DNA from: Vesta saturnalis
Taxonomy: Eukaryota > Arthropoda > Insecta > Coleoptera > Lampyridae
DNA: 64,000 nucleotides
Direction: 5' to 3'
Assembly (NCBI GenBank): GCA_036346205.1
Contig: JARFJB010001971.1
Location: 893,501 to 957,500, forward strand
Positions 32,407 to 43,950 of the stretch are shown one piece after another. Every line of letters starts with the position of its first letter. The first letter of the stretch is position 1. Under the pieces are notes generated by a model, which had not been told where the DNA came from, did not search any database, and worked only from the letters and a program-made list of their open reading frames with translations. The position numbers were made by a program, and so were the translations under genes.

Positions 32407-33330
32407 TTAAATTTGTTTGTTGGAACGCTTGTATTTGATACACGCAGTAGGTGTTGTACAATGTCTTTTTAAACTATGCTTCCATTTCGTTGTAAAGTCA
32501 CATTGAGGACATGTGTATGTAATATTTGTATGTTTTAGATAATGTTTAGGTAAACTACGTTTATATATCGTTAAGAAGTCACACTGGCTGCATTTGTACG
32601 TAATAAGTGTATCATGTAATTTATGGTGAATATTTAAGTAATGTTTTGTTTTTGTTGAGAAATTACACTGATCACATTTATATTCAACACGGTGTGTTGA
32701 ACTGTGCCTTTTTAAAGAACTTTTCCATTTAGTTACATAACCACAATCAATACATTTGTACGGTACACTTGATTCATGTAAACGGCGATGTCGTTTTAAC
32801 CAATATTTCCATTTAGTTGTAAAGATGCAATCATCACATTTGTATTGGGCACTTAAAGCATGTTTATAATAATGATTTGTCAAATTACTTTTTACTTTGG
32901 ATGAATACTCACAGTGATCACATTTGTATTGCGTAATCAAACCTTGTGTAATTTGACATACTTTTAAATTGTGTCGGGTTTCTGGTAAATAACCACAATG
33001 ATCATTCATTTCTTCATTACTAGACGCGTCAATAGGATTTGAAGAATTAATTTCAGTAATATCTACATTATGACAATCATTCTCAAAGGTTGTATTAGAA
33101 ACATTGTAGTCAGGTTCGTGTTTTATTAAATCATAATTTATGATTAAATCTTGTGAAGATATATTGGTGTTAATATTTTCTTCTTTAGGTTCCAGTTTAA
33201 CGTCCATCTCAAATTTTACGTTATTGAGATTGCATTCAGTTTCTTCTGTTGTAATTAGATCGTGTTGTGATATATATGTAACATCCGTTCCTACTTCAGG
33301 TTCGAGTTTGAAGATTTTATGGTCAGCCAT
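32407..33330 (-). CDS. C2H2 zinc-finger protein, 307 aa
   Basis: An intact single-exon frame. I chose the ATG at 33330 (MADHKIFKLEPEVGTDV...) because its context is good (A at -3, G at +4); the frame stays open 15 bases further upstream without another ATG. Residues 1-130 are acidic and hold three similar psi-K-x-E-P motifs (FKLEPE at 7, VKLEPK at 44, IKHEPD at 69), which fit SUMO-attachment consensus sites. Five complete Cys2-His2 fingers follow: C137/C140/H153/H157, C165/C168/H181/H185, C193/C196/H209/H213, C219/C222/H235/H239, C247/C250/H263/H267. A sixth (C274/C277/H290) lacks its second His, and a worn finger-like stretch lies at about 112-125. Linkers are short and lack TGEKP. By family it is a nuclear DNA-binding protein; the target is unknown. 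It is the only undamaged gene in the window. Confidence 0.85.
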   Translation of the reverse strand: MADHKIFKLEPEVGTDVTYISQHDLITTEETECNLNNVKFEMDVKLEPKEENINTNISSQDLIINYDLIKHEPDYNVSNTTFENDCHNVDITEINSSNPIDASSNEEMNDHCGYLPETRHNLKVCQITQGLITQYKCDHCEYSSKVKSNLTNHYYKHALSAQYKCDDCIFTTKWKYWLKRHRRLHESSVPYKCIDCGYVTKWKSSLKRHSSTHRVEYKCDQCNFSTKTKHYLNIHHKLHDTLITYKCSQCDFLTIYKRSLPKHYLKHTNITYTCPQCDFTTKWKHSLKRHCTTPTACIKYKRSNKQI

Positions 33331-33392
33331 ATTGAAAGTTGTCAATCTTTATGATGCTAAAATGACGTCTTACACATTTAGTATCCATAAAA

Positions 33393-33400
33393 TATTTATA
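33393..33400 (-). promoter_or_regulatory. TATAAATA-like element upstream of the zinc-finger gene
   Basis: TATAAATA on the minus strand, 63-70 nt before the ATG. It also lies inside a candidate 55-nt intron (GTAAG donor at 33411, TTTTAG acceptor ending at 33357). The two readings exclude each other, and neither can be settled from sequence alone. Confidence 0.3.
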
Positions 33401-33419
33401 AAAAATCTTACCGCGCTCT

Positions 33420-35689
33420 CAAAAAAATGTTTTGGTTGAATTTTTGTCGAAATCACACTAGAACGTGACTGTTCATAAAAAAAATTTACTTTTATGTTGG
33501 TATTACTACGTTTTGTTACGCGGTTAGGCGATTACCTTTTGGCGTTTTCTAATTGGTTAGCCATTATGGATTCTGGTGGTGCTCTCTAGTGGCATAGTTC
33601 AATAGTAATTAGTCGGGGACCGGTTTAAGTTCCTATCTACGATAACAGTTATTGGTTACCTGACAAGCAGGTACGACGTGTAGGATTACGGTTTTTCGAA
33701 AATTTAACTTCAATTCATAATTGACGGGTTAAATCCATGTAATTATGTTAACGTTGTAATAATAAATTTCCCTTCGATTAGTACTACGAGAATTGAAAAT
33801 ATTTTCAGTAGAAGGTGATTCTACTCTTTAAGAGTTTTATAAAATTTTCATACCAATGGATATAATTAAAAAAATTCTTGTGATGGTGAAGAATATTTAG
33901 AAAACTTATCTTCTAGTCATACTATTTCGGTAAATTTATAATATGTTGTATTTGTAATAAGTTGTATTTGATATCAATTTTTCCCGTTGTTTTATTGTAA
34001 CTGTTCTATGTTTTAAATTGTTTCCACTGAAGATGGGTATCATCGTAGTTGGAATATATGGGATTTTAATTAAAAGCATAACAAACATAAAAACCCTCCT
34101 CTTTTAAATAAGTAATATATCACCATTATTATATCAAATACATTAAAAATAAATGCAGATAATCACTTTCAGTTCTCGTATAAAGAAAACCTATAGTTAG
34201 GTAAAATTAAAAATAATCATTACTATAAGTAGGTAATGATAATATATTAGTTATTTCAAAGGAACTTTATGTTTCTTATTTCCATTGATTAATTTCTCCG
34301 GAAACAAAAATAGATACAAAATTCTATTAGGATCAAAACAAACTTAGCAGTATTAAGGTCACTTGGCCCAATATGGTATCAACAATAAGACGGGGTTTAA
34401 TATTGCCCAGAAATATCTATTTTAAAAAAGGTTATTCCAGTATACCACAGTCTTTGGGGACCAAATCATATAGTCGACTAGTTGTTAATAATTAAGTATT
34501 CATTTTAATACCTGTTTTTCCAACATCTTCCAAACTTAGATTTATGTTTTTGTTGTTCTGAGTACTGTAGCTTTCTTATTATTGCTGTAAAGTTTCTAGA
34601 AGAAATCGCTCGACAGTCAGTAATATTCCGCCTGCTTAACAGATTTCATACCGCGGTTGAACAGTGTAACATGCCGATGTGATAAGAAAAAAATAAATTT
34701 CTTAACAAATCCGAAAGAGTCTATGAAATGTAAACTTGAAGTAAACGGTAAAACAATAGAATAGACGGTGATCTTTAAATATTTGTTAAGGTTAATATAA
34801 AAAATGGTCGCAAGTTACAGGGAGAAGCAACTAGTTTAGTAATAAAGATGCAGCTGCCGATACACTAGACATAATCGTATGGAGGAATAGAAGAACGAAA
34901 ATGGAAGTTAAAAAGCATAAAACCGTGTACTCAAAAATAGCTTCCATCATTGAAACCAGAGCAGATGAAATTCTTAAAAAAAAAAGGAAACGAAACCTAA
35001 ACCGTACCAGAAACAGAGATATTAAACGGGAATGCAGAGTTAAGGTGGATACGAGAGGAAAGAAGAAAGTGGATTCAATACATTGAAAAATTACTAGATA
35101 ACAAATTAGTAGAGCACGAGAGGGAAAACCAGAGTGGACAAAACTACCTGGAGGGCAACTTAAACGGTGGACAAGTACGTGCATAACATAATAAATCACA
35201 ACTTGGTTACTATAGGATACACTGTAACCAAAATGATTGGGATGTATATTAAGATACCTATAAATTTTCGAGATAGATGCCTTTTCAGGAGCGGAGTTTA
35301 TCTTTAGTGAATCGATGGTGCATTTGCTACAATATGTACAATTATCATCGAATATACAGACGGAAATTGTCGACAATATATTTTAGTTAAAACGTCCAAT
35401 TTTAGTTTACGGTTTGGTTTAGTATAAATCCTCAATTTCAGGACTGAGTGCTACAATTATTTGAAACGTGTATGCAGCATTGGTCGTTTAGGTTAGACAT
35501 TTATTTTAAACAACAACTTTACCGGAATGCGTTTCGCTAACAACCTAAAGTCAAAAATAACAAAAAAAACCGGAACCCAGGTCGTGGTTCATTCTTTTTG
35601 GTTGGCGGTACATATTATCATTGGAAGAGTAAGTTTTGTAAGATTGTACAGAGATGCCTTTGAGGTTGCTTAACGCTTGATGTATTGTA
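33420..35689. other. Intergenic; one degenerate retroelement-like motif
   Basis: No gene recognised. At about 34030-34065 the text CACTGAAGATGGGTATCATC followed by GTAGTTGGAATATATGG resembles the terminal hairpin motif often seen in Penelope-like elements (CTGAAGATGG...CGAAATATATGG) in degraded form. The open stretches at 34831-35376 show no family signature. Confidence 0.4.
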
Positions 35690-36165
35690 CAAAAACGAAA
35701 AAACGAATCGTGTGAATGTATGCCAATAAAACCAAAGTAATGGTGTTTGATAGACCTGGTGAACTAGAAACGTGTCAACTGATAACAAGGTAATCTAGCT
35801 TACAAGAATATTTGCTAATAATTGTAAAATAGATACAAAAATGGAACGGATGGTGGCATGTAGGTGGTTTTCCTGAATTAAGGAGAGTTGCGTATAAAAG
35901 TCCGCCTGTATCAATAGTTTCGCATGGGAACAAATCATGAGAATACCATAAGGAGACTGCAAGTAGAATGAAATGGATTTGTGAGAGATATCCTTAAGCA
36001 TTGTTAGCAGAAGAAAAAACAATTAGGACCGGTATAAACGTGTTTAAGAAATCATACCACGTTAAATCATTACTTTTTGGTTTGATTAAAAGGAGTGGAT
36101 CAACAGGATTCGGGCAGTGAGTAAGGTACGATTGACGAAACAAATATATGAAGAAAAGTAGCCTT
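35690..36165 (+). pseudogene. Degenerate RTE-like LINE fragment (RT C-terminal end)
   Basis: Plus-strand text includes MYANKTKVMVFDRPGELETC, matching the after-YADD region of RTE-like LINEs (family pattern N..KTKVMVF). Near 36140 there is CGATTGACGAAACAAATATA TGAAG, equivalent to the LTKQIYEE text found at 50500 in the longer copy. Stops and frameshifts throughout. No ends visible. Confidence 0.5.
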
Positions 36166-36914
36166 TGTTTGCATCCCGGAAGGAAATAATTTAAAGGATA
36201 TGTATATGTACGTTTTTGTTATTTAAATATAGAATAATTCTAAATAAAATGAAGAATATATCTTCAACAATAAATTCTTATCGTTATTGTTATGAAATGT
36301 TTATCTAATTTAGTAGTTATTGACATCGATAAATTATTATCCATTTTTTGTCAAATTAATGTACGTATTGCTTCTTGTGATATACAGAAAGAATCACAGT
36401 TTATACAGGGAAGTTTAACTTTAACCACGCGATACACGCTTCAAACTTAGGGAAATTAATACACATGTCGGTTTGTGAGACCGATGTCTTCTTTCTAACT
36501 TGTGATGGATTGTATGGAAATAATTTCAATAAAAACATTCTCATTCTGAATCTTAAAGGTGTATAATGTGCAAATGTGATGGCAAAAAAAAAGTTTATTT
36601 ACAAGATTAAATATTAAACCTTTTACTTTTGTACTTTTATGTATCGATGGATATAAAATCAGTACCTAACACGTACTAATATGTATTTCTTTTGAATGAA
36701 GTATTTAAATTTTTACAGCAACATCACAAACAATCGTAACATGTTCGAGACACATAAATGTTTTGCGTATCTGTCGCCTGGAAATGGTAACGTCTCTTGT
36801 TTGAATCGCAGTAAAAACCTCTTCCCTTTTGAAGGCTGGTACTTGCCTTCGTTATATCTTCTTCCACTCCATAACGTTCCCTCACTCTTAGATTCATGTT
36901 TCACTGAAGTAAAA
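36166..36914. other. Intergenic, nothing identified
   Basis: AT-rich. Overlapping open frames on both strands at 36696-36950 show no recognisable motif apart from the piggyBac tail listed separately. Confidence 0.4.
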
Positions 36915-37743
36915 ATAACCATTGCGTGCACAGTTGTAGATAGCACATAATTGGCCTCCGTTTGTCTTGTTATACGTTATTATGATATCTGGTTTCCCAT
37001 TTTCTGCATCAATAGTATTACCTATGTTTTGTGAAGGTTAGATACTAACAAGTAATTTTTTGAATTTGTTCGGTACATAGGAAACTAGGGTGTTGTTTTC
37101 TATGTATCCAAGCAGGCAAGACTTAATGTGACGTTTTCCAGTATTACAAAATTCTAGAGGTAATTTTGTTTTATTCTTCCGGATTGTCCAGATTAGAGTC
37201 AATGTCTTACTCAATATTTTGTCCACTAAGCTAATGCTTGTGAACCAGTTGTCCATAGTGATGTTTCTTCGGGAGTTAAATACTGCTTTGCAAAGTTCTA
37301 TAGTTTTATTGCTTTTATAGTATGGACCGTCCGGTTGTTTTTCAACGTACACTTCCATGTTGAAAGTGTAGTACGTATGCCCGTTTACGAGAGAAAAAAT
37401 ATTTATTCCATACTTATTATATTATTTATATATTGCCTACCGAGCAATCCCACAAAAAAATAAATCTAAATAATTTCCTTCTTTCAGAGCGTTTTTCCTT
37501 ATCGTTAAATCTGAAACAACGTAACAGAAAACTAAAGCGATAAACATAGTGAGAAGAAAAGTATCTATTTCTCTTCAACAAATTTAGACGGCTGGATTTA
37601 AAAACCCCAGCATATAACACGAGCTCTAAAAAAGCTTGCAATGCAGCCTTATTGGTAACACTACTATCACTTTCACGGTTATAATTTTTCGCCACATAAT
37701 CAATAAACAAATCTGTTAGTTGAGTTGATTGGCCCATTTCCAC
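36915..37743 (-). pseudogene. piggyBac-like transposase remnant
   Basis: Minus-strand blocks occur in order. Residues QSTQLTDLFIDYVAKNYNRE and NKAALQAFLELVLYAGVFKS (37735-37430) form the N-terminal part of the DDE_Tnp_1_7 domain. MEVYVEKQPDGPYYKSNKTI with RRNITMDNWFTSISLVDKIL (37358-37038) follows; DNWFTS contains the second catalytic Asp. AENGKPDIIITYNKTNGG and QLCAIYNCARN (about 37000-36915) come last; relatives read GGVDTVDQLCATYNCARN here, so five or so residues including the third catalytic Asp are deleted. Frameshifts separate the blocks, and the N-terminal ~100 residues and the C-terminal Cys-rich domain are absent. Inactive. Confidence 0.85.
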
Positions 37744-37760
37744 AGTTTTTGCTTTTATAG

Positions 37761-37800
37761 CGCGACGTTTCGGAAGCGGACTATGGTTTCGTCATCGGGG
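37761..37800 (-). ncRNA. Hammerhead-like core in the tRNA-headed repeat
   Basis: Minus strand: CCGATGA, then a stem with CGAAA opposite CTTCCG, then GAAACGTCGCG. The plus-strand sister at 38253-38276 has an intact CTGATGA and the stem start CGG...TCCG but lacks the GAAAC block. Together they suggest an ancestral CUGAUGA - helix II - GAAAC arrangement. This is a motif match, not a demonstrated ribozyme. Confidence 0.35.
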
Positions 37801-38041
37801 TTAGTCGAATTCACATGTTATGATTTTTTTCCCAAGCACTTCACTACTGTTAGATTCGAACTTTGGTATCTTTCACCTACAAGTCTGACACATTCGCTGC
37901 TGAGCCACTGAGTAATCCAATATATATTTTTTAGAATTTATATACATATTGCGCAGGTGCATTGAGCTTAAGTTCTTCGCGCATTATTATTATTAAGCAA
38001 AATACACCTGCGCAATAGGTTACGGCGCAACATGCGAAAAA

Positions 38042-38042
38042 G

Positions 38043-38078
<36 letters not shown>
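38042..38078. repeat. (AT)n microsatellite
   Basis: A run of AT dinucleotides in the centre of the inverted pair, followed by a short (ATGT)n stretch. Confidence 0.9.
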
Positions 38079-38086
<8 letters not shown>

Positions 38087-38331
38087 ATGTATGTATTCTA
38101 AAATATATATTGGATTACTCAGTGGCTCAGCGGTAAAGGGGTCAGACTTGTAAGTGAAAGATATCAAAGCTCGAATCTGAGAGTAGTCAAGTGAAGAATC
38201 ATAACATATGAATTCGACTCAAGTGCGAAAACAGTCCTTCTCAGGACAAATCCTGATGACGGCAGTAGAGTCCGCTATAAAAGCAAAAACTGTGGAAATA
38301 GGCCGATCAACTCAACTAACAAATTTGTTTA

Positions 38332-38864
38332 TTTAATATGAAACCACAGTTACAAAACAATTATAATACAGAAACAAATTTATATTTTCTACAATAATAT
38401 TCACCACCTGATCATTTACAAAATATTTCCAAATTTCTCAAAACATATTACTGAGAGCATTTTTCTTTTTTATAGTACTATATTTTGTTTTATAATTATA
38501 CTACTTTGTTTTGTATTGCTTGAAGATTTGTGACGATGTTAATCTTTTAATGAAATGAAATTGGTGCGATCATTATTGTTTGACCGTGCTGCTCAGTACT
38601 TCTGTTCCGCATCCTTAAAATGAAAATTGTGCTATGTCCAGTGGCGTAAACGCAGATATTAAAATAAATACTACCATAAATGACAAAAATTTTTGTGAAT
38701 GACGAATTGCCTATTATGTAGGCATACAAAAACTTGAAAAATTGTAATTTACGTTTATTTTGAATTAACACTTAATTTTTTTTAATTTAGCTTTATTTAA
38801 TTATGTGTACGTACATAATACAGTAGGTATATGTTTATTATTACAGTTAAAAATAGAAAAATGA
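38332..38864. other. Intergenic, nothing identified
   Basis: AT-rich; no feature recognised. Confidence 0.4.
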
Positions 38865-39062
38865 AATCACATAACCAGATAAATGGAACCATGCCTCATC
38901 CGTAAAGAAACTTAAGTTCAGTATTTCGTCATCTTTCAAGTTGTTGTTGAACCATTGGCAATATTCTACACGCTTTTGAAAATCTAAAGGTAGTAATTCA
39001 TGAACAACCGTTATTTTATAAGGATGAAATGTAATTGATTTTTCACTGCTTTATGGCATGTA
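38865..39062 (-). pseudogene. Mariner-type transposase fragment with first catalytic Asp region
   Basis: Minus-strand translation gives SEKSITFHPYKITVVHELLP, LDFQKRVEYCQWFNNNLKDD and LSFFTDEAWFHLSGYV. This is the segment just before and including the first catalytic Asp of DUF4817/Tc-mar-type transposases (compare FSDEATFTNHG at 14.7 kb). It ends abruptly after GYV, and nothing of the rest is visible on either side. About 62 uninterrupted codons, too short to have a start. Confidence 0.75.
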
Positions 39063-40417
39063 CCATAAGAAATACCTGTAACAATTGCTTATTTAAATAT
39101 GCACAATGTTGTCAATCTAACTTTACTTATTTAATGTTTTGGTTTTTTAGATTCTTTTTATTTTATTGCTTCAACATAGAAGTCAATCATGTTTTGTATA
39201 ATGCATAAAAGGAATAAAATACACGCATTAACTTACCTTGAAAGTCCTGGTTAATTTATTAATGAGTTTTGAAAAAAACTATTTTATTGTAATACAAATG
39301 TAGATAAAAGAATAATTGGAAAAGCAAAAATCTATGTACGTTTATGAAATGTTGAGATAAATATTTGCGCCTAACTTCACCAGAAATTTGGAATAAACTT
39401 TTGATAAAAATTCTGTAAAAAGCAGTTTTTTTCGATCAACCATTGTTGATAACCTGGTATACTGATGACTCAAATTAATATATATTTGGATAGATTTGAA
39501 GTATGAGACGAAGATTGAACCTGTTGTATTTATGTAAAATATAAGTTTGTAAAATTACGGATCACCTTTCCTACTTAAGAAAATATGATGTTAAATAGTT
39601 AAAATGTAATATTGCACTAATATTGACCGATGCATTGTGTATGTCTATAATTTATTACTTTCAGGCAGAAAGTAAATTACATAAAACATAAAAATATAAT
39701 AACATTACTTCTCATATAATTAAATTGTGGTAAATATTCATTATTGGTACTACAATAAACTTGGTGACATTTGTCAGTTATAACACTAATAGTACTATAA
39801 CTCAAGTGCTTATAATAGAAGTATAATTACAATTGACAATTTGTTTTAAAGGCACTGTTAGCTATTAAAGAAAACAAGCACTAATACCTATTATCCATAT
39901 ACTAACTAATTTACTGTTACAAACTATTCAACTCTTTTTTATATTTCTATTGAACATATAATTAAATAAAAGCAAGTTGAATTTTGTGCTGTCCTATTTG
40001 TTGATACTTATACTTCTCAGTGCTGAAAGTTTAGAAACATTTCTGTGCCAATTTTTTTATTTATCAATTTAATGTAACCATTGAAATAGCCATGTGCGTA
40101 TTCGCATTGTGTGATTCATTTTGACAACAAAAACACATCATTGTTTTTTGTGGGTTTTTATTATAACAATAAGCAGGTAAAGTAATAGATAATTAAAAAT
40201 AATCAAATACTAAGACATATCTCAAGATAGAAGAGGTTAATAAAGCTCACTACATGAGAAACCTGACGGCCAATATATACTACAAAGATATGGTAGCTTC
40301 CTTCGCAGTAGTGCGTGGGCCGCCAACCGGTAAACTTATTGTGCATGCTAGAATGAAACAGTAGTGATGGGCAACTAACATCAACCAGATATCAGATGAG
40401 CGTACGGAGGAACTCTC
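39063..40417. other. Intergenic, nothing identified
   Basis: AT-rich; no feature recognised. The stretch 40260-40417 is richer in GC and probably belongs to the LINE fragment that follows. Confidence 0.4.
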
Positions 40418-40585
40418 AGTCCGTTCAAGTCTTTAGACTACAAAAGAGAGCAATATGATTAATAGCTAACATTTGTTGTAGAGATCACTGCCGAAACCTT
40501 TTCAAGAAATAGAAGATTATGCCAGTACCATGCATGTATATATGAAACCGTTCGTGAAATATATGAAAAAAGATTTTTATTATAC
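40418..40585 (+). pseudogene. LINE reverse transcriptase C-terminal fragment
   Basis: Plus-strand translation from about 40418 gives SVQVFRLQKRAI-stop-LIANICCRDHCRNLFKK, then after a stop KIMPVPCMYIYETVREIYEK. The pattern LQKRAIR.I.G...RDSC..LFK.L.I.PLPC.YIYE is conserved C-terminal to the RT domain in several insect LINE families. Two stops; no flanking domains. Confidence 0.65.
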
Positions 40586-41394
40586 AAATGCTTTTATAGT
40601 GTAGAGGAATACATGAATAATTTGTTTGTTATACGTAATTTAATTTTTTATGACATGATTAAACAATGACAAATTGAAATAGTGAAATAAATGAACTATG
40701 AACACAAAGGTAAGGGACTGGGAGCTATATAACCTTGGGTACTACTCCTCGAGTTTGAAACGGGGTATACTGATAACATGTTAATAGAAAATGTTGTTAA
40801 TCTGGGTTCAGATACACTCACTGATATGCAGAACACCAAAATAGTAAGTACATAGACCTGGAGAAACCAGAATAGTGAGAGCTAGATTGTTGAAGATAAG
40901 TCGACTTTGTTTAAATAGACCGTTGAAATATAATATCTAAACTTAGATTTATGGCGTAGAAAAGGGTGAACATCTGGATCTGCATCTAATGAAATGTTGT
41001 AAATGCAATGTGCTTTATAACAATCAATCAAATAGATTATGCTCGAGATATATAGTATGTTTGCGGTATTTGAGGTATGTCAGTGTACTACATAGTCCTC
41101 CTGGTAGCGGTAGCACGGATAACTATTTGTTGGCTTGCAAGATAGTCCGTTGTGAATAGGGATCCTTGTTTGTAAAGAATTATGTTGGACATGTCTGGGG
41201 CGACGGAAAAGTTACCGCGTTTCTGGCAAATAGGCTAACTTATACCAACATTGACAGGCAATGGGAGCTCGTTAGTACGAAATGGTACATTTCCCAAGAC
41301 ACAACGTGGCTGGTAATTGTCTATCTTCTATTCAGTTACTTACGAAACTACCATGATTGTCTCAGTCTCGCTACGAGGAGTCGCTAGGGTTGAA
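40586..41394. other. Intergenic, nothing identified
   Basis: No feature recognised. Positions 41166-41394 may hold diverged 5' sequence of the RTE-like LINE that begins to align at about 41395. Confidence 0.35.
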
Positions 41395-41846
41395 GCAAAC
41401 TGGTTGTTGGCTGAATGTGGTACGTGGTACATTAGGGGTATGGGGAAAGATATGAAGTTACGAATAAAATTAATGAAAATCAGTTCGATATTCTGTGTAT
41501 GATTTGTGTAGGATGTGGAGATAGATGATGGTAGGCTGGCGCTATGAGCAGAGGTTGAAACGGAAATACATGATTCAGATTGTAAGTGAAAGAGCGAAAA
41601 TGTGTTTTACAACGATTAGAACAATACAGTAATTTCGAAAAATTATTTTTATTGCACGTTACTCACTAGTAAATGGAGCAAACGAACAAGAATGAGAATT
41701 TCTGGAAGGATGTGGGGAACGTACTAAATGTATATATGCCAAGCGAAAGAGTACACAGAGAGAAACGCGTTCTAAGAAAGCTTGGAGATTCAAGAAGAAC
41801 TGATAATGATGAATGCCTGGTGAATATTTATGTAAAATGGTATCTG

Positions 41847-43503
41847 TTTTTTTTTCTAAATATTTATAACCCTGAACAGGATAACTTTAGCCTAACGTTC
41901 TAAAACACTCAGGAACAATAAAGAGAGCCAAGAAATGCCTATGAACGACTACGTTAAATCTTTTCATATCATAAGTAAGAGGAAAACAGGAACTAGGAAG
42001 ATCATTTCAGAGTTTAGAAGTGGTGTAAAACAATGTAGATTGCATTCGTTTGGTACATCAAATCGATATTTGTGTTGCATATTGATGATGAGAATGAGTG
42101 AACCGGGTATCTCTAGCAAAAGTGACCCGAGATAGTATCAACGAATGTAATTTAGCATCACAATCCTAATCGTTCTTCTTTGAATACGCTCAAGGGTATC
42201 GAGAGCGTAATGAGGAGCAGAAACCCTAACGGAGAATTATATTTATTATGATTATATTTATGGGGTCGAATTGTCGGGGGTTAAGTACAGCTTAGATCTG
42301 TATAAAAAGCCTATTTTACGAACAGCTGCTTTAGTAGTTGACAGAAGATGGTCAACCCATAATAGATTTGAATGTACAGTCATTAGTAACATAGTAACAG
42401 TCTGAAAACTTAAAACCTGAATGATCGATCTTTTTGGCGAACACAAGGCGACACTGAGTTTTGTTGGTGTTAGATTACTATTTCCCCATTCAAGAATACG
42501 CTGTAAGTCTCTGTTGGTTAAATCGGCGATTTCAGCTTTAATACCTTGATTTGAGATAGACGGTGGATTACTAGTATGAGTAGACTGAGATAAACTATAG
42601 TGAAAAGTGCTGTTATTTGCAAAACAATGAATGAGCTTAGTTGTTGAAGAAATGAGATCGTTCATGTATAGCAGAAAGTATCGGAGCTATCACGTAGGTG
42701 ATATGAAAGAAAATCACCTGTTAAACGACTTTGTCTGAAACTATATTGGTAGCCACTAAAGAGTTTTTAGATTTAAAGAAAGAAAGTAGCTTCTGTAGTA
42801 GTAGTCCATGACTTTAACCAAATTGAAAGTGATGGAAATTGATCGGTCTTGTCACCTTTTTTGGAAATAAGTTAAACGTTTGCTAACGGTCATGATGAAA
42901 GAAATTCCCCAGAAGATGTAAAGATCAAATAGAGCTTAGATAAGAGTGACGCTAATTCAGAGGAGAAACTTGATTACAAGAGCTGAGGTACCATATGGGT
43001 CAGTCGTCTTAATGGAATCAAGCCTGCTGATGATCGATTCTAGGAGCTTGTATCTAAAATGAATTGGTTTCATAGCGAGTGAGGAAGGCTTGACTAGTGG
43101 CGCATATTTTTCAGAAATATTAAGACAAAAAAATATTGTTTATTGTTTACATGGTCAGCTATTTCATATCTGTCAATAGATGTCATGAGGGGAAATGAAG
43201 ATGTACCAAAGTTTTTACTGATGGCGATAGCTAGAAACCAAAATTTACTCAAAGGACTTCTAGCTAGTTCATTGCTTTTGGTTGTTGTAACAACTTTTCA
43301 GCTTTAGTAATAACACTTTTACAGGTATTTCTAGCACAAGCTCTATTGAACCAGGGTTTGAAACGATAATGATCTATACGATTGTCCTTTGGGACTGTAT
43401 AACTCCATACACATGGGGATGACTGCAGATACTGAAAGAGCAATTTTCTAGGACGTGGACGTCTTAAAACAATATATACGCCACGGGAAGGTTGGAAAGA
43501 AAC
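41847..43503 (-). mobile_element. LINE copy B (same family as copy A), 5' truncated
   Basis: The minus-strand 3' tail is a T9 run on the top strand at 41847-41855, followed by the family 3' end (CTGAACAGG...CACTCAGGAAC). The sequence aligns with copy A from its 3' end to about 23820. It contains HCFANNSTFHYSLSQSTHTS (42665-42258), where the catalytic FADD box has become FANN. The 5' break at about 43503 falls inside the region between endonuclease and RT. It sits in antisense orientation within the RTE-like LINE. Confidence 0.85.
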
Positions 43504-43950
43504 CTTCTATAGGTTTAGATAACGATTGCAGTTATCGTCCTCAGTAAATCGTAATTTATATAAGATGAAAACACAAACATAATATCTAAATATAATAATT
43601 CCCTTCTTTTAAGTTTTACCGAAAGCCGACATACACCGATAGATACCTTCATGCAGGTCAAAAAATTGGTGTAATTAAATCTTTAGTGGAACGAGGAACA
43701 CGAATTTGCGATCCTGAATTTTTGAAAGATGAATATAAATATTTAACAAAATCACTAGAAGCTAATGGATATTCATTTTAAGATATTAATAATGCTATTG
43801 CACCTGCTATACATAATCATAAAGAAAAACTAGTGCTTAACGTTGGTACTGATTTTCTTCCTTTTAATTTTTTAATGATACAGATAGAATTGAAAACATC
43901 CTAATTAAATATGGCATTAGGATGTGTTTTTAAACCTTTAGCAAAAAAAA
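43504..43950 (+). mobile_element. Penelope-like element fragment (PLE-3)
   Basis: From 43617 the plus strand encodes YRKPTYTDRYLHAGQKIGVI, KSLVERGTRICDPEFLKDEY and KYLTKSLEANGYSF, then a stop and DINNAIAPAIHNHKEK, and later DRIENILIKYGIRM. This is the link between the RT and GIY-YIG domains of Penelope-like elements. Just upstream, on the minus strand at 43512-43547, lies a hairpin motif related to PLE-1: CTGAGGA, C, GATAAC, loop, GTTATC, then TAAAC. The fragment lies between LINE copy B and the resumed RTE-like LINE. Confidence 0.8.

Larger units (their letters stand above)
37694..38331. repeat. Inverted pair of tRNA-headed repeats at the piggyBac start
   Basis: The minus-strand unit (about 37930 down to 37694) and the plus-strand unit (about 38100-38331) are diverged inverted copies around a ~170-bp centre. 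Each unit starts with a tRNA-like head: A-box-like TGGCTCAGCGG and B-box-like AGCTCGAATCT or AGTTCGAATCT. Next comes a body with a hammerhead-like core, then GCTATAAAAGCAAAAACTGT. Both arms continue into sequence that on the left is piggyBac coding DNA (CAACTCAACTAAC, TTTGTTTATT). The pair therefore looks like an inverted duplication of a SINE/piggyBac junction rather than two separate insertions. Confidence 0.7.

Noticed and set aside
34030..34065. Degraded CTGAAGATGG...ATATATGG motif as another Penelope-like end
   Set aside because: No coding or second copy nearby; mentioned in the flank entry only.
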